DNA from: Phorcus lineatus
Lineage: Eukaryota; Mollusca; Gastropoda; Trochida; Trochidae
Assembly (NCBI GenBank): GCA_921293015.1
Contig: OV121081.1
Location: 44,169,877 to 44,233,876 of the forward strand
Length of the DNA: 64,000 bases
Direction of reading: 5' to 3'
Both the position numbers and the translations under genes were made by a program. Shown here one piece after another: positions 51,601-62,599 of this stretch. The notes beneath the pieces are model-generated. The model had not been told where the DNA came from. It ran no database searches and saw nothing but the letters and a program-made list of their open reading frames with translations. Position 1 is the first letter of the stretch; every line of letters begins with the position of its first letter.

Positions 51601-54600
51601 CCTGGGACTTCTCATCAGGAAAAATTTCTAATTAATTTACTCATCTTGTTGTTAAACAGTAACTTAATCAAATTTTCTATACGGGAAGATAGAAACAATT
51701 ATTTATTACACTGAATTTGAAATTCTTTTTCAGTGCTCAGGACCTGAATTTTACAAAAATGGAAACCTTCCCTCCTGATTTGATTTTAAAAAAAATTGCA
51801 AGTCAAAGCCAATTTCCTAAACACAAGACAAAAGATTCTTCTGAGAGAATCACAGGTTAAACCATCAAGGGCAGGTAATTTGGGTACAGATTTTCCAGAT
51901 TTGATGTCCCAGGGAAGATGAAATGGAATATACAGAACATTGAGTCCTGGGTAACCAAGGTTATTCATGATAGGAATCATGAAATATGCTTTTTTCACAG
52001 ATTCCTTTGAGTTGATCGTAATTTTCTATGCTCATACAGCCAAGGTATGATAATTTATGCAAGGTTGGCTGGAGTTGAAATAATCTTACCTCTGTTAGCA
52101 GCTATAAGATCAACACATGTTCATCTTTAAGGATTTTCTATGGATTAATATAAAAGATTTGCAAAACGCAAGACATCAGTGTTTAAAAAATTGGAAGCTT
52201 TGGTTGGAAACTAATAAAGGTGGCAGCCATTTTCCTCTGTTGCTCTTGAAATCCCGCGAAATCTCATAAAACAAATGGCAACCATCATTGAATCATAAAG
52301 GCCTAGAGTGAAACCGAAAAGCCAGTTTTGGACCAATTTCCATTGTCAAGTAACAAGAAACAAAGCTTATGAAAACTATGAATCACATATTGAATTTAAG
52401 GCTAAATCGTGATTTAAATTTAATCGTCACAACACTTAACGATTACACCTGTGACCTCGATTTGACTTGAGCGGATACTCTATTTTTCCTAACTGGTATT
52501 TATCATAACCAATCAGTCTGAAATTATTCTTTCAAACCATAAGAAAGCTTACCTGTGAGATGATCTGATCGAGGCCCCCAGCACCCCAAGCGTAATCTCC
52601 TGGGTTGCCATGTAGGTGAAACATGCCTCTGGAGAATAAAAACAAACTTCAACCTGTCTACTTCTATAAAAGGCTGCTGCATAAGCCAAATATAATCAGT
52701 GATGTCTTTTTTTATTGAGGTGAACTGACTGTTGCTGAAAATATCATTTTAGTGCTTATCAGTTTAGCAAAGTTACAATATTAAGGTAATTAATTGCAAA
52801 CTGGACCATGTACCATCACTGGAGCAAGTTTGCTTGTCGAACATATTTTTTGAAAATGTTTCTAAAAAAATCAAAATTGGGCCTTGTGTTTGTTGGCTAC
52901 ATAACTTGATACAAGTTATATTTCAATTATTCATGTAAGCTGGTTGTGGTTTTTCAATTTCTGCTCTTAGATAAAGCTGTTGCTGGATTTCCATAGATGG
53001 AAAGCAACACAAACCAATATTTTCTTTAATGTTGATTTGTTAACAACAGTGCCTATCCATATCAACATATTGATTCTTTACATTGTGCAACAGACTTTAC
53101 ATTCAATCGATAAAATGAACAAAGAAGGAATATTACAAACTGACAGCTGATAGACTCTTCTTGCGTAAAAGTCAAGTAGTTAACTCAAAGGCTGGCCACA
53201 CAGTAATCATGTTAAAATGTTTACTCCTCACTAGGTACTTACATGGGTGATCCAGCACCAGCCTGATCCACTCCTAGTCGGGAAATAAAATAATTTACTA
53301 GACTGAAACAAAAAGAAGAGAAATGAGATAACATCTACTTAATATGATAATTATACAATGCTATCTTCAAGCAAGTTATATGTAACTCCCACAAATATGA
53401 ATCTTACATGCTACAGGGAATATGTAAAAAAATTTTTAGATTTCTGATCTGAAAAAGTAACAGGGTCAATATTGTATTTGTCTTCATACAGAGTTACCTC
53501 CCCTTATAAGTACAGGGTAATAACTGTACTTCTGATGACAGAGTTTTCTTCCCTTCTAATTACACGGTCATAACTGTATTTGTTATGACAGAGTTACCTA
53601 CCCTTCTAAGTTCAAGGACAGAACTGTTATTCTTACCATACAGAATTACCTACCCTTTTAAATACACGGTCCCCTGAAAGAATACGTTCAAATCACGTAT
53701 GAGTCAATATTTCAAAACTTTGTTTCCGCTGAGTACGGTCGATTTTAATCAGACTGGGTCATAACTGTTATTCTAATCATACAGAGTTACCTACCCTTCT
53801 AAGTAGGGGTTTCCACTAGCCTGTTGTCTACCTCCTCGACGTATGGATATCCTTGTTTGGGGAGCAAACCGAACCTGGAAGGGCCTCCTCTCAGCTGTCT
53901 CTTCGCTTTCCTCTTCTGGGGACTCTCGCGTGGGTTGCCATGGCAATGAAACATCACTTCTATCTGTGCTGTTATTTGTAAAGGAATCTATGAATGCTCT
54001 CCTCCATAACTGCAAACAGCAAAAAAACAATTTACTCAATTAGCAAGTGTGCGTCAAGAATTAAAAGAGAATTGAAATTTTATTATTACCTGAACACAAG
54101 GGAGGGATGTCATACAGATATTTAAGTAGGTGAAAGTCATAATGAATTATAGAAGAATGTAAAGTTAATGGTAAACCCAACATTCAACAGTTTTATGATG
54201 TAACAAGCAGTTAAATACAGATATCTTTGTCCAGACATTGCTTAAAGAGCCACTCCGTGATTTTCATAACATATTATTTACTTTTGATACGAAACAAAAT
54301 GTCAAATGTGGGGATATAAAATCAAAACATCTGAACTTTTCATGTCCAAAAGACAAATACTGGTTTTCCATGAACATCTAAAAACAGCCTTACAAATGCA
54401 CAGAGTTGTAGATATCACATCCAGTATACATGGATATTACCTAACAAACGCTATCAACTCCTAACTGCCCTCCTGGCTGTTTTAGATAAGTATCCAAAAT
54501 TACGTTTGACTATTTGATGCGCGCCTCTGTCAGGTTTTTCGATCATAATATAATTGCGACGTTCTACCTTCATATTGTCACTGTAAAATACCAATAAGCT

Positions 54601-57558
54601 TTAATATGTGTCTTTTTTTGTAACAGTCGATACTTCGCGATCAAATGACACCATTGATTAAGTTTGGCATATACTCCAACAACTCACTGAGTGGCTCTTT
54701 AAAGGGGAAAATTTATATGTGCATGGTTCCACATATGACGCAAACTGTCTTCGAAGCAGTCAAAAAGACAATTGAAAAATAAAGTGAAGTTTACCTCTGC
54801 AAACTGTGCAGCTGGATCTAAGTCTGTTGAGGGTGACTGGCGAGGGGATTCCCTGTTAAAACAAAATGAGTCATCATAAATTCAAAAAGGCTTTAACATT
54901 TTCCCAAATGAATATAAGAATTCTTTGCAGAATTTTTCATTGAATGTGACTAATGGTGACCTGAATTTAAACTATTAAGATACTAGATGTCATAATTCAT
55001 CTTTAAAACAGAATCATTATTTATTACAATTGGCAAATCGACTTAAACAAAATTGTAAATTAGCTGGTTCATTGAAACAATGTGGGGGCTGATTTCCTAG
55101 TGCTAAACTTCATAAATCATCAGCACTTGATACAGTATTTACAAGGTCATTTTGTTTATTTATGATCAGGAAATAAATCAGCAGTGACAATGAAATGGTT
55201 TCAGAGATGTCTCATTATGCAAGGAACATCATTTATGTGATCATTTATTATTTCAATCACAAATTCAATGAGAAAAGCAAGTTTGAACAGATAAGTTATA
55301 CTAGATATTATTTCATAAACTTTTCGGAATATCGTAAAAGTTAATGCATCCTGCTACATCAGCGTATTTGTATCCACAAGCTCCTACAACACCCTGACAA
55401 GGCATGTATTATTTTCAGCCAATGGAATGTCTTGATCACGGAGCATCGTGAACCAATGCCTCCTTTAATCCAGATACCGCACCCATTGCAAATTATTTTT
55501 GGCTGCTTATATATAGAGTGATACAAGGTGTTTGCCTTGATAGATAACAGGGTATGGTGGGAGGTTTTCTAATACTTGTTTGCTGATGTAGAAGGATGAG
55601 TTAAATGAAGAAAATATACAAAGTAAAGAGTTTATTCTTTCTTACTGCGCCATCTGCTCAATGAATCCTCCATCACAGCGGGGACATGTGAAATCCTGGA
55701 AATGAAAATCATTTATAACTTTGCATACAACCAAACAGGCACCGAGGAATTTTGTTTATGTTGGAAGGGATATAAATACAGACAGTCAAGAAACTCATAC
55801 AGTTCACTTTCTGAAGAAAGATTTCAAAGTTCAGTAATCCCTGGATCCTGCTTATATTTGGGCTAACCACTTCCAATTTTATGTTTTTAGTTCAAATAAC
55901 TTCACAAAAACCTATCCTGAGTTGATCATCGTCAAGTGAATAGAAGTTGAAAAAAATGTACCCTGCTGTTCTAAACAGTGGGGGTCCATCTAGATATTTC
56001 TTTAACTTAATATTTGTTTGGAGAGAATGTTTCTGCTTCAACATATTTATTATCAATCCCTGATCATAACACAATCCATTTGAAAATCACATATATCCAT
56101 TTTTTTTCTTGCGATAAATTTGATTAAAATAAAAAAATTATTTTGACCTCACAAGCAAGCAGGGCTTATGGTTTAAACATGGTGTAAATATAACTTAAAG
56201 TGAGATAAGGAGGAATTGTAAATTCTCATCCCAATATTACCAAATTCATGATGTACACCATTCTCTCCCAACAGAGGTAGCTCCGTCATAAATTAGTATA
56301 GGAATTTATGACGGAGCTACCTCTGTTGGGAGAGAATGGATGTACACTACATCCTGAAATAAACAATTACAGTGCTGTCGGGTAAAGCTACGCACCTAAG
56401 AGATACATGTTCATTCTTCGGGAAAAAATACAGTATATGGGATAAAAACCACTTCATTGTTAAAGTTTAGAGCTTCACTGATAATATTAATGTAAAATAT
56501 TCATGCTGAAATGTGTTTGTCAGTGAAACTGAAAGTTTTCCAACGAGTACCCCCCTATTCCCGTAGGTGGTCACGTGTAGGCTAAAGATACGCACGCGGG
56601 GTTTGAATGCACCATACACTTCCAATTTTATGATTTTGATAGATTTTTAAACTTTTTTCTGAAGTCTAGGTTAGGACAGACTGATAGTGGGATCAATACT
56701 TTGGTTTCCAATAACATTTGTTATGTGGGAAGGCAAACTGCTTGATTACAATATGTTTTCCAGGAATTTTGTCAGTTTTTACCGATGTTTTGCCAATAAT
56801 CAACAATTAAGTCCTTTTTACCATTTCAAATATTTCATGATATCTTCTAAATTGCCTAAAGATGCATAGACATAAATTTATTACAAGATAACACTCATCC
56901 TGCTTTACTAGGTTAAGTTTTGTGCGAGTGCGTATCTTTATCCAACGCGTATCTTTACCCGACATGGCTGTATCTCTTAGGTGTGTTGTTTTACCCCACA
57001 GCACTATATATAAAATATAATATTTATAAAATGCCATCAATCATTAGTGTTCATATTCATTTGTCATTTGCTTGATCCAATTTTGATTATGAACATTATA
57101 AGTATATACGATTACCTAGTGTACCTAGCGTTAGATACTGTGGCTGAACTGACTCATTTATTTTTACAATAAGGAAAATATAATCTGGGTACAACAGTTC
57201 TGGAGATAATGACATGTTTCTGAAAACGAAAATGGTGTGTTTTGAAGAAAAATAAGGCGATGGGTAATGATATATCAACTGAATATCAGAAAACAATCTG
57301 AATAAACTCTATTGCGAAAGTAAAAGCCTGTAAATTTGGAAACAATTTCTGGATTTTTCGTGTCCCATAGTCACATCATTGAAAAGACACACCCCTACGG
57401 GCCTTGAGGTAAATAGATAGAGCAACAATCATAGCCATTATAACAAAATAGACTTAATGGTGTCAAATATATACCGGTAATTTGGGCGTTATTTCTTGGG
57501 TACATTGATGGCAGTAAAACCTTTCCTGAGTCGCACTTTCTACCGCAGCTTCCGCCAT
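48485..57558 (-). CDS. RNF126: RNF126/RNF115-like E3 ubiquitin-protein ligase, nine exons, 290 aa
   Basis: Joining exons 57558-57475, 55695-55646, 54852-54795, 54009-53795, 53302-53243, 52628-52553, 51501-51408, 49105-48990 and 48604-48485 gives 873 bp with no stop before TGA; every intron is GT-AG and all phases fit. The protein has the family layout: N-terminal zinc finger (C16, C19, C32, C35), a low-complexity acidic middle, the conserved block GMFHLHGNPGDYAWG, and a RING-H2 domain (C218, C221, C236, H238, H241, C244, C255, C258), then a Ser-rich acidic tail. Human RNF115 and RNF126 are of similar size (just over 300 aa). In the family, the N-terminal finger binds ubiquitin or BAG6 clients and the RING recruits E2 enzymes in cytosolic protein quality control and receptor trafficking. 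That role is transferred by homology. RNF115 and RNF126 cannot be separated here, since invertebrates may have one ancestral gene. Confidence 0.93.
48990..49105 (-). CDS. RNF126: RNF126-like exon 8 (first part of RING-H2)
   Basis: Acceptor TTTTTGCAG, donor GTAGGT. It encodes CSIC and CEHHYHHKC of the RING. A SINE is inserted only 22 bp upstream of the exon (in gene direction), so it lies against the splice acceptor. Confidence 0.95.
49128..49444 (-). mobile_element. tRNA-derived SINE with 13-bp target duplication
   Basis: On the minus strand the head carries a Pol III A box TAGCACAGTGG (49434-49424) and a B box GTTCGAATC (49389-49381), as in a tRNA. A ~200-bp body follows, then a tail of CACT repeats. 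CATTTGGTTGAGT flanks it on both sides (49115-49127 and 49445-49457), a clean target-site duplication. Two older body fragments lie at 45408 and 46877. Confidence 0.92.
49950..50069. mobile_element. Foldback element in RNF126-like intron 7
   Basis: Inverted arms contain a perfect 21-bp pair (49969-49989 and 50028-50048). A less perfect pairing continues outward to 49950 and 50069 and inward. There is no coding capacity. Confidence 0.65.
51408..51501 (-). CDS. RNF126: RNF126-like exon 7
   Basis: Acceptor TTTTAG, donor GTAATC. The 94 bp encode LLNQLEGTGAPPAEKDK and the pre-RING segment IDSLPTVKISQEQA. Confidence 0.9.
52553..52628 (-). CDS. RNF126: RNF126-like exon 6 (conserved GNPGDYAWG block)
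   Basis: Acceptor CTCCAG, donor GTAAGC. It encodes the block around GMFHLHGNPGDYAWG, the most recognisable non-RING part of the RNF115/126 family, and ends LDQIISQ. Confidence 0.92.
53243..53302 (-). CDS. RNF126: RNF126-like exon 5
   Basis: Acceptor TTTCAG, donor GTAAGT. The 60 bp encode LVNYFISRLGVDQAGAGSP, part of the conserved central block. Confidence 0.88.
53489..53812 (-). repeat. ~51-bp minisatellite derived from the exon-4 donor region
   Basis: Copies beginning 'cagagtta' start at 53489, 53539, 53589 and 53641. A fifth copy begins at 53782 and covers the true exon-4 end and donor. About 85 bp between 53673 and 53757 are unrelated. In the gene direction, each unit contains a version of TTAGAAGGGTAGGTAAC, the last exon bases plus the donor. 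Confidence 0.75.
53795..54009 (-). CDS. RNF126: RNF126-like exon 4 (acidic and basic linker)
   Basis: Acceptor TTGCAG, donor GTAGGT. The 215 bp encode about 71 residues from LWRRAFIDSF to GNPYLEG, with a Glu-rich run. Copies of its last bases and donor form the minisatellite in the next intron. Confidence 0.88.
54242..54702. mobile_element. MITE with 15-bp TIRs and TTAA target duplication
   Basis: TTAA (54242-54245 and 54699-54702) flanks inverted ends AGAGCCACTC-C/A-GTGA. The inner element is 453 bp (54246-54698). It is non-coding and lies in RNF126-like intron 3. TTAA duplications are typical of piggyBac-type transposition, but the TIR does not begin with the usual CCY, so the superfamily is uncertain. 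Confidence 0.75.
54795..54852 (-). CDS. RNF126: RNF126-like exon 3
   Basis: Acceptor AACAG, donor GTAAAC. It encodes ESPRQSPSTDLDPAAQFAE in the polar linker after the zinc finger, restoring phase 0. Confidence 0.85.
55646..55695 (-). CDS. RNF126: RNF126-like exon 2 (second half of zinc finger)
   Basis: Acceptor CAG precedes GATTTCACATG; donor is GTAAGA. The 50 bp encode DFTCPRCDGGFIEQMA plus two bases, supplying C32 and C35 of the zinc finger. Confidence 0.9.
56250..56347. mobile_element. 80-bp perfect palindromic insert flanked by 9-bp direct repeats
   Basis: Perfect inverted arms lie at 56258-56294 and 56303-56339 with an 8-nt loop. GATGTACAC occurs directly on both sides (56250-56258 and 56339-56347). 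The 9-bp duplication and long TIRs fit a minimal Mutator-like or foldback MITE. It lies in intron 1 of the RNF126-like gene. Confidence 0.7.
56370..57006 (+). mobile_element. TA-flanked MITE, copy 1 (compound right end)
   Basis: The left end CAGTGCTGTCGGGTAAAG follows TA (56368-56369). An inner right end (...TTTACCCGACATGGCTG, to 56970) is followed by TA. A second related end (to 57006, ...TTTTACCCCACAGCACTA) is followed by another TA. Internal copies of 'aaagatacgcac' are present. It is related to copy 2 at 59933-60511 in inverse orientation. TA duplications suggest a Tc1/mariner-type mobiliser. Confidence 0.75.
57475..57558 (-). CDS. RNF126: RNF126-like exon 1 (start codon, first half of zinc finger)
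   Basis: It encodes 28 residues from ATGGCGGAAGC to KLP, including C16 and C19 of the zinc finger, and ends in phase 0 before GTATAT. The start context AAAATGGCGG (57552-57561) is also a match to the YY1 motif that often overlaps start codons of housekeeping genes. Confidence 0.9.
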
Positions 57559-59213
57559 TTTGTTACCCAGTCAACTCGTTGAATACGTCATCAAGTATTG
57601 TGTACAGCAAGGAGAACCTTAACCGAACATGTAAATACAAGCACATGAAAATTATTTTCAATGCACTTAGTTACATATAAAACATGTCTTTCCCTTTAAT
57701 ATTTTGAAACTAAAATGTAAATAATTAATGCTCATAAAAGTATTAGCCTTGCCGGTTTTTATTAAGGCATCATTCAGACTTTTTAAATACTTTTGTTAAA
57801 CAAACCACATCTGAATCTGCTTATAATTTCATGGGAATTGCTGTACAATCACTTTTTGATCACACAAAATAAAAAGGTTGATTTTATAATAAAAAAATTT
57901 TTTACTTTAAAGCGTAACTTTCTGTTGAAAAAAAAAATCAGAAATATGATCAAGCAATAGATATCGTCTGGAAAATTACATCTCTTAGAATAATTAACTA
58001 AATGTCAGATCGGATTTCATAAGATCAGATATCTAGTAACTTTGATTTTGTTTTAAATCAGCAATTAAACCTTTAATGACAACCTTTTTAGCTTATAAGA
58101 GTTAAAATTAGTTACAAAAATATTTATGCTATTATGGATATCAAATATTTAAAGATATAATACCCATTTTTCTTGCGTTTTTATTTATTATTAATAGATA
58201 ATTCATACAGTAGATATGAGTAAATATGAGACAAACCATGGCGCTACATTCAGTTGATTTCATGTCACGTATCTGCGGAAATAAAACTACTTGGATAATA
58301 GTATCCTGTATATATAAATGCACCCGGAAATCATGTGCATATACATATATAAGTATGTATATATATATGTGTATGCTTGACACTAACATACTTGACACAC
58401 TTAAAAAGAGGCCTGTTTTAAGGAAAGATGCCAATTTCTTTTTTTTTCAATGTTTGTATTTTCAACAAAAGTGATTATAAAATGCAGACAAATTTTCGTT
58501 TTAATAATTTGAGCATGGACATTGTTATTTGTCAATGAGGTTAATTTTTTTTAGTTTTTGACGTGTCGGTTAAAACTTGTTAATACGTCGGAACCTTAAA
58601 CGTACCCCTCAGGGCAGGTGCGTCTACGTCATCGATTTATGTGCACTTCGTCAGGAACCGCCATACTTGATGTTCCTTACGTTTGTTTTGGAAGGGAGAA
58701 ACGGATACTTCTTGTTATTATTTAATTACCCGGGACTCAATAATGCTGAGTTAGGCCGAGCGATAATCGTGTCAATTTGCCATTGACAAATGTGAGCAGA
58801 TAACGAAGTTAGAGTGCCATACGATATCGTCTTGAGATATTGGTTCCAATAATTCCTGAAAATCAAAGACTTTGGAATCTGTGACATTTGATTGGGATAC
58901 AATGATCCGTTGATGGATCGGTGATTAAGCAACGAAATTATACGTAAACGATCAAACGGAAAATATATTGAAAATGTGCGAAAACGCCGGATTATTTTGT
59001 GGCCTTTGCAGATATGTATGCTATTCAGTAAGTATTTAATGAATATTGACAAATATTTACATGTCTTCTGATTTCTTGTAGGTCTATGTTTGATTCCGCA
59101 TTATGCAATAAAAGGCGCGCTTTTGAGCAAAAAATAATGCACAGAATTAGTCAAATATAATTAAAAGCCCATAATTTAATCTAGGACCTCATTCAGCAAG
59201 TCTAAACTTAACC
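57559..59213. other. Upstream region of the RNF126-like gene, no exon confirmed
   Basis: It contains the RNF126-like promoter and probably the first, unrecognised exon or promoter of the ARL15-like gene. A relatively GC-rich patch lies at about 58560-58680. A TA-rich imperfect palindrome lies near 58338-58376. No coding exon could be proven. Confidence 0.5.
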
Positions 59214-59872
59214 TATTAAAGTGGGTTTCCCACGTTCCTGAAATGTTGTTTTCAAGTGCTTTTAGCTATGTGTGGATTATGCAAGATGTTGTAATGCCAC
59301 TATGTTTATATCTGTATTTAAGGGACGTTTTATTGATATGTATATGCAATCTTGGAAATACAATATAGAATCTTAATCATTTTTAACACATTATTGCAGT
59401 ATTAAGAATTAAATTGCAACCATACATTAAAATTCTTCATAACAGAAGACTGATCAGATCAATGTGTAAATTTCGCATTTCCCTTCACGATTTTAGAGTG
59501 AATCATCAACGTAAGAAAAGCGTTAATGTTTCTGACATTGACTCTATTTGTTTGCATTGTAACAAAAATGCTGTTGAAAATGAGTACCATGATTTCTTTA
59601 TATGTAATAGATATTCTTTTCTTCGCAATGAGTATTTTATGTCCATTAACAAATATTGTACATCTAGATTAACAATGCAGCAAATACTTGACACACATCA
59701 TGTAAATATTCTTCGAATAACATCTATTTATCTTTCGAAAATATTCAGCTTAAGATCTTCCTAGTTTAATTTTGGTCATTTGACAGTGACAATGTTGTAT
59801 TGATTTTCTCATACAATTGTACCATGGGCCATGTGGCCTGAAATACTGAATAAACATGATTCTGATTCTAAT
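59214..59872 (+). mobile_element. 5'-truncated LINE with 13-bp target duplication
   Basis: TCTAAACTTAACC flanks the insert (59201-59213 and 59873-59885). It carries the end of ORF2 (59414-59764, with more ORF-like sequence upstream after one stop), a short 3' UTR with AATAAA, and a tail of TTCT/GATTCT repeats. The element belongs to the CR1/L2/Jockey-like assemblage by its C-terminal domain. Confidence 0.88.
59414..59764 (+). pseudogene. LINE ORF2 C-terminal fragment, 116 codons
   Basis: The segment has the features of the LINE ORF2 tail: an Arg-rich FRISLHDFRV-type stretch, then a zinc-binding CLHC...EYHDFFIC motif (CxxC...H...C) near residues 47-64, and 'RNEYF' after it. The frame continues upstream of the first ATG with a stop near 59373, so this copy is a truncated remnant and not a host gene. 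Confidence 0.8.
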
Positions 59873-59932
59873 TCTAAACTTAACCAAGAAGACCAAGATT
59901 TTAAGATTATAATTCAATATGTTTAAGAAATA

Positions 59933-60511
59933 CAGCCATGTCAGGTAAAGATACGCATTCTCGCAAAACGTAACTAAGTAAATCAGGATGAGTGTTATCG
60001 CTTGTAATAGATTGATGTCTTTACATCTTTAGGCAATTTGTAAGATATGAATTGTTTTAAATTTAAAAAGGACTTCAATATTGATTAGTCACACAAATGA
60101 CTGACAAATTGGTAAAAACTGACAAAATTCCTAGCAAACATGGCGTCATCAAACAGTTTGCCTTCTTACATAACAATTGTCAATGGAAAACAAAATATTG
60201 ATCCGACTATCGGTTTGTCCTTACCTAAACTTCAGAAAACAGTTTTAAACTCTATCAAAATCATAATAATGGAAATGTTAGGTGTATTCAAACCCTGCCT
60301 GCGTATCTTTAGCCTACACATGCCGACTTTTGGGATATAGAGGGGGTAGTCGTTTGAAAACTTTCAGTGTCACTGACAAACGCATTTCGACATTAATACT
60401 ATCAGCGAAGCTCTAAACTTTAACAGTCGTGGTTCTTATCCAATATACTTTTTTTTTTATCTAAAAATGAGCACATATCTCTTAGGTGGGTAGCTTTACC
60501 CGACAGAACTG
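59933..60511 (-). mobile_element. TA-flanked MITE, copy 2
   Basis: TA duplications lie at 59931-59932 and 60512-60513. The ends are CAGCCATGTCAGGTAAAG and the complement of CAGTTCTGTCGGGTAAAG. Read on the minus strand, it follows copy 1 (56370-56970) over its whole length with moderate divergence. A 66-codon frame inside (60140-60340) is part of the MITE and not a gene. Confidence 0.8.
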
Positions 60512-60623
60512 TATTTGATAAAATAAATAATAGCCTAGCCAACATCTCTATAAGCCTAGGTTAACATTTGATCTAGTCAAAATTTAAAAAAGGTTTCGAC
60601 ATTTTTATTTCAATTTTGTACAG

Positions 60624-60768
60624 ATGTATCGACGACTGTGTTGCAAAGGAAATCCACCAACAAGACCAAACTTTGATGTTATATGCATTGGACTCTCAGG
60701 CTCTGGCAAGAGTGCGTTGTTAGCATTACTAAGTGGAGATGATTTGCACAGCATACCACCAACAGTTG
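60624..60768 (+). CDS. ARL15: ARL15-like small GTPase, P-loop exon (partial gene)
   Basis: Acceptor TTTTGTACAG precedes ATGTATCGAC; donor is G|GTAAGT with phase 1. The 48 codons read MYRRLCCKGNPPTRPNFD and then the G1/P-loop GLSGSGKS (residues 23-30) and the start of switch I (PPTVG). The Cys-Cys-Lys-Gly / Pro-Pro / Arg-Pro pattern before the P-loop matches vertebrate ARL15, a divergent ARF-like GTPase linked to Golgi trafficking and CNNM magnesium transporters. That role is known for the family only. An upstream exon may add residues, since human ARL15 has about 20 more before this point; the first in-frame Met here is exactly at the exon start. The remaining G-motifs lie outside the window. 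Confidence 0.85.
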
Positions 60769-62595
60769 GTAAGTGTAATTTGGGCGTAGGCTAGTGCAGC
60801 CAGTAGCTGCAAGCAATCATATTGTAACCTTATTAATCATAGCAGCAGATGACATGTCATCCTATAAATTACATCCTTGAAGGTTCATAATGTCATTTTC
60901 GTTTTAGAAATTTTTCATTCAGTGACAATCAATTCAGTGCGTAGAATGTCAATATATGTTTTATATACCTTGTTAAGCTTTCATTTGATCAAATTTCTAA
61001 ATATGTTTTCATCATTGAAATGCTTTTTAACACAGATAATTGCTGTGAGATGAAGTCCAGCAATAACTAGCATGTTTTATTGTGAATGGGTGGACCTTGT
61101 CCCAAAATTTAACCTCTATAATACTTAACCAAATTTGTTTAAGTAATTTTCTTTAATGAAGATGGTACCTGTTTCTTTGCCTGTTTATTTTATTTATCAA
61201 TGGATGAAATAATGTTGAAAAATAGGTACATACTCTGTCAGTTTATTTGAAAAAGATAAGTAAAATCTCATAAAACTCTAAACTGAAAGCAAATCTGCAC
61301 GATGACCAGGGTTCGGATTCTGTTTTTTTAGAACCTGCACGCAAGACTGCAGAACATTGGATGGTTCATACCAGACTGCACCTGATATACCCAGGCTGCA
61401 CCTGATTATTTATGTTTGTTCCATTTATAAATAGAAATTAGAAATTAGTGTCAAATAGAATTAAAACTTTAATTTATGTTTTGTTTTCAGTAAGATGTTA
61501 TAGATAACCTGAGTGAGCAAGAAAAATAAAAAATTATTGTTAGAACACCCGCAAGCATGAAAAGGAGAGCAAGGTGCCCTTTTGAAATTATGAACAAAAT
61601 TGACAATTTGTTTTTATCAACATTGTTTAGCAGTAACCATTCTTTATTATTTATTATCATTGTTGAAATGTAATCAATCTCGTCCATTTTTCCATTCCTT
61701 GCAAAATGAATGAGTTTTTGGTTTCATTATTCCAACATTGTGTTTTTCAAGGTCTCCTTTCACAAAGGTTAACCTGAACTCCCATTCTTTAACTAAGGTT
61801 ACCTTAAGGACTTACGACCACCTTAGGGCTGCGTCTTCCCAAGGTTTTCTCGCTACTCTCGCCAACGTCATTTTCTATCAGTGAATCATGTGTTGTACTG
61901 CTAACAATACCCTTCATTCTACTATCACTCACTTGATCAAGTTCATGATCTTTTTGTATTGCAAAATAATTGACGATTTTCACTTCCCTCGGTCTTGAAA
62001 TTTACTATTTATAAAACATATGTATCATCTGACATAAGGCCAATAGACTCAATTACTTAGCGAAGACGTAATTTAACAATGTTTAAATTGAGTGCAAACG
62101 AGTTCTCATGGAAATGTCCGAAGACAATGAATTACGATTTTCAATCTTTTCATTGGTAGTTGAAACAATGATGTGTGAAAAATGTGAGTCCCATTTTGTG
62201 ATTGGTTCATAGCCGCATGTTAAAAAGCCTGGATACAGGCCAAATCAATTTTTGTCAAATGCGGAAGTAAATCTCTATCACATATTGCAAACATTTTAAA
62301 AACATTTTCGTAAAAAAAATTTTATTATCCTGAAAATGACAAAGTCTTTAGGAAGTATGATAAGGATAAATATTTTTAACTTCACCTGGTGCAGTCTAGT
62401 AACGGACATAGACTGAACAAGGCAATATATATACAATTTTTAATTATTCATATGGTGAATTCGAACGCTGATAATAGATTGTTAGACTTGCTTTATATCA
62501 TACATTCTTACACCCAGGGTAATAAATTACTCTATTTTAGGGGCAATTATTGTTTTCCAATATGACCAAAATGGGTTTTTTTTACATATCACATT
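60769..62595. other. Start of ARL15-like intron, no exon seen
   Basis: AT-rich, with no further GTPase motif (DxxG, NKxD) recognised in any frame. A short direct repeat 'actgcacctgat' occurs near 61376 and 61402. Confidence 0.5.
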
Positions 62596-62599
62596 GACT

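Noticed and set aside
58726-59052. 108-codon minus-strand frame upstream of the RNF126-like gene
   Set aside because: No recognised features; it overlaps other open frames in a region with no other coding evidence.
60140-60340. 66-codon plus-strand frame before the ARL15-like exon
   Set aside because: It lies entirely inside MITE copy 2.
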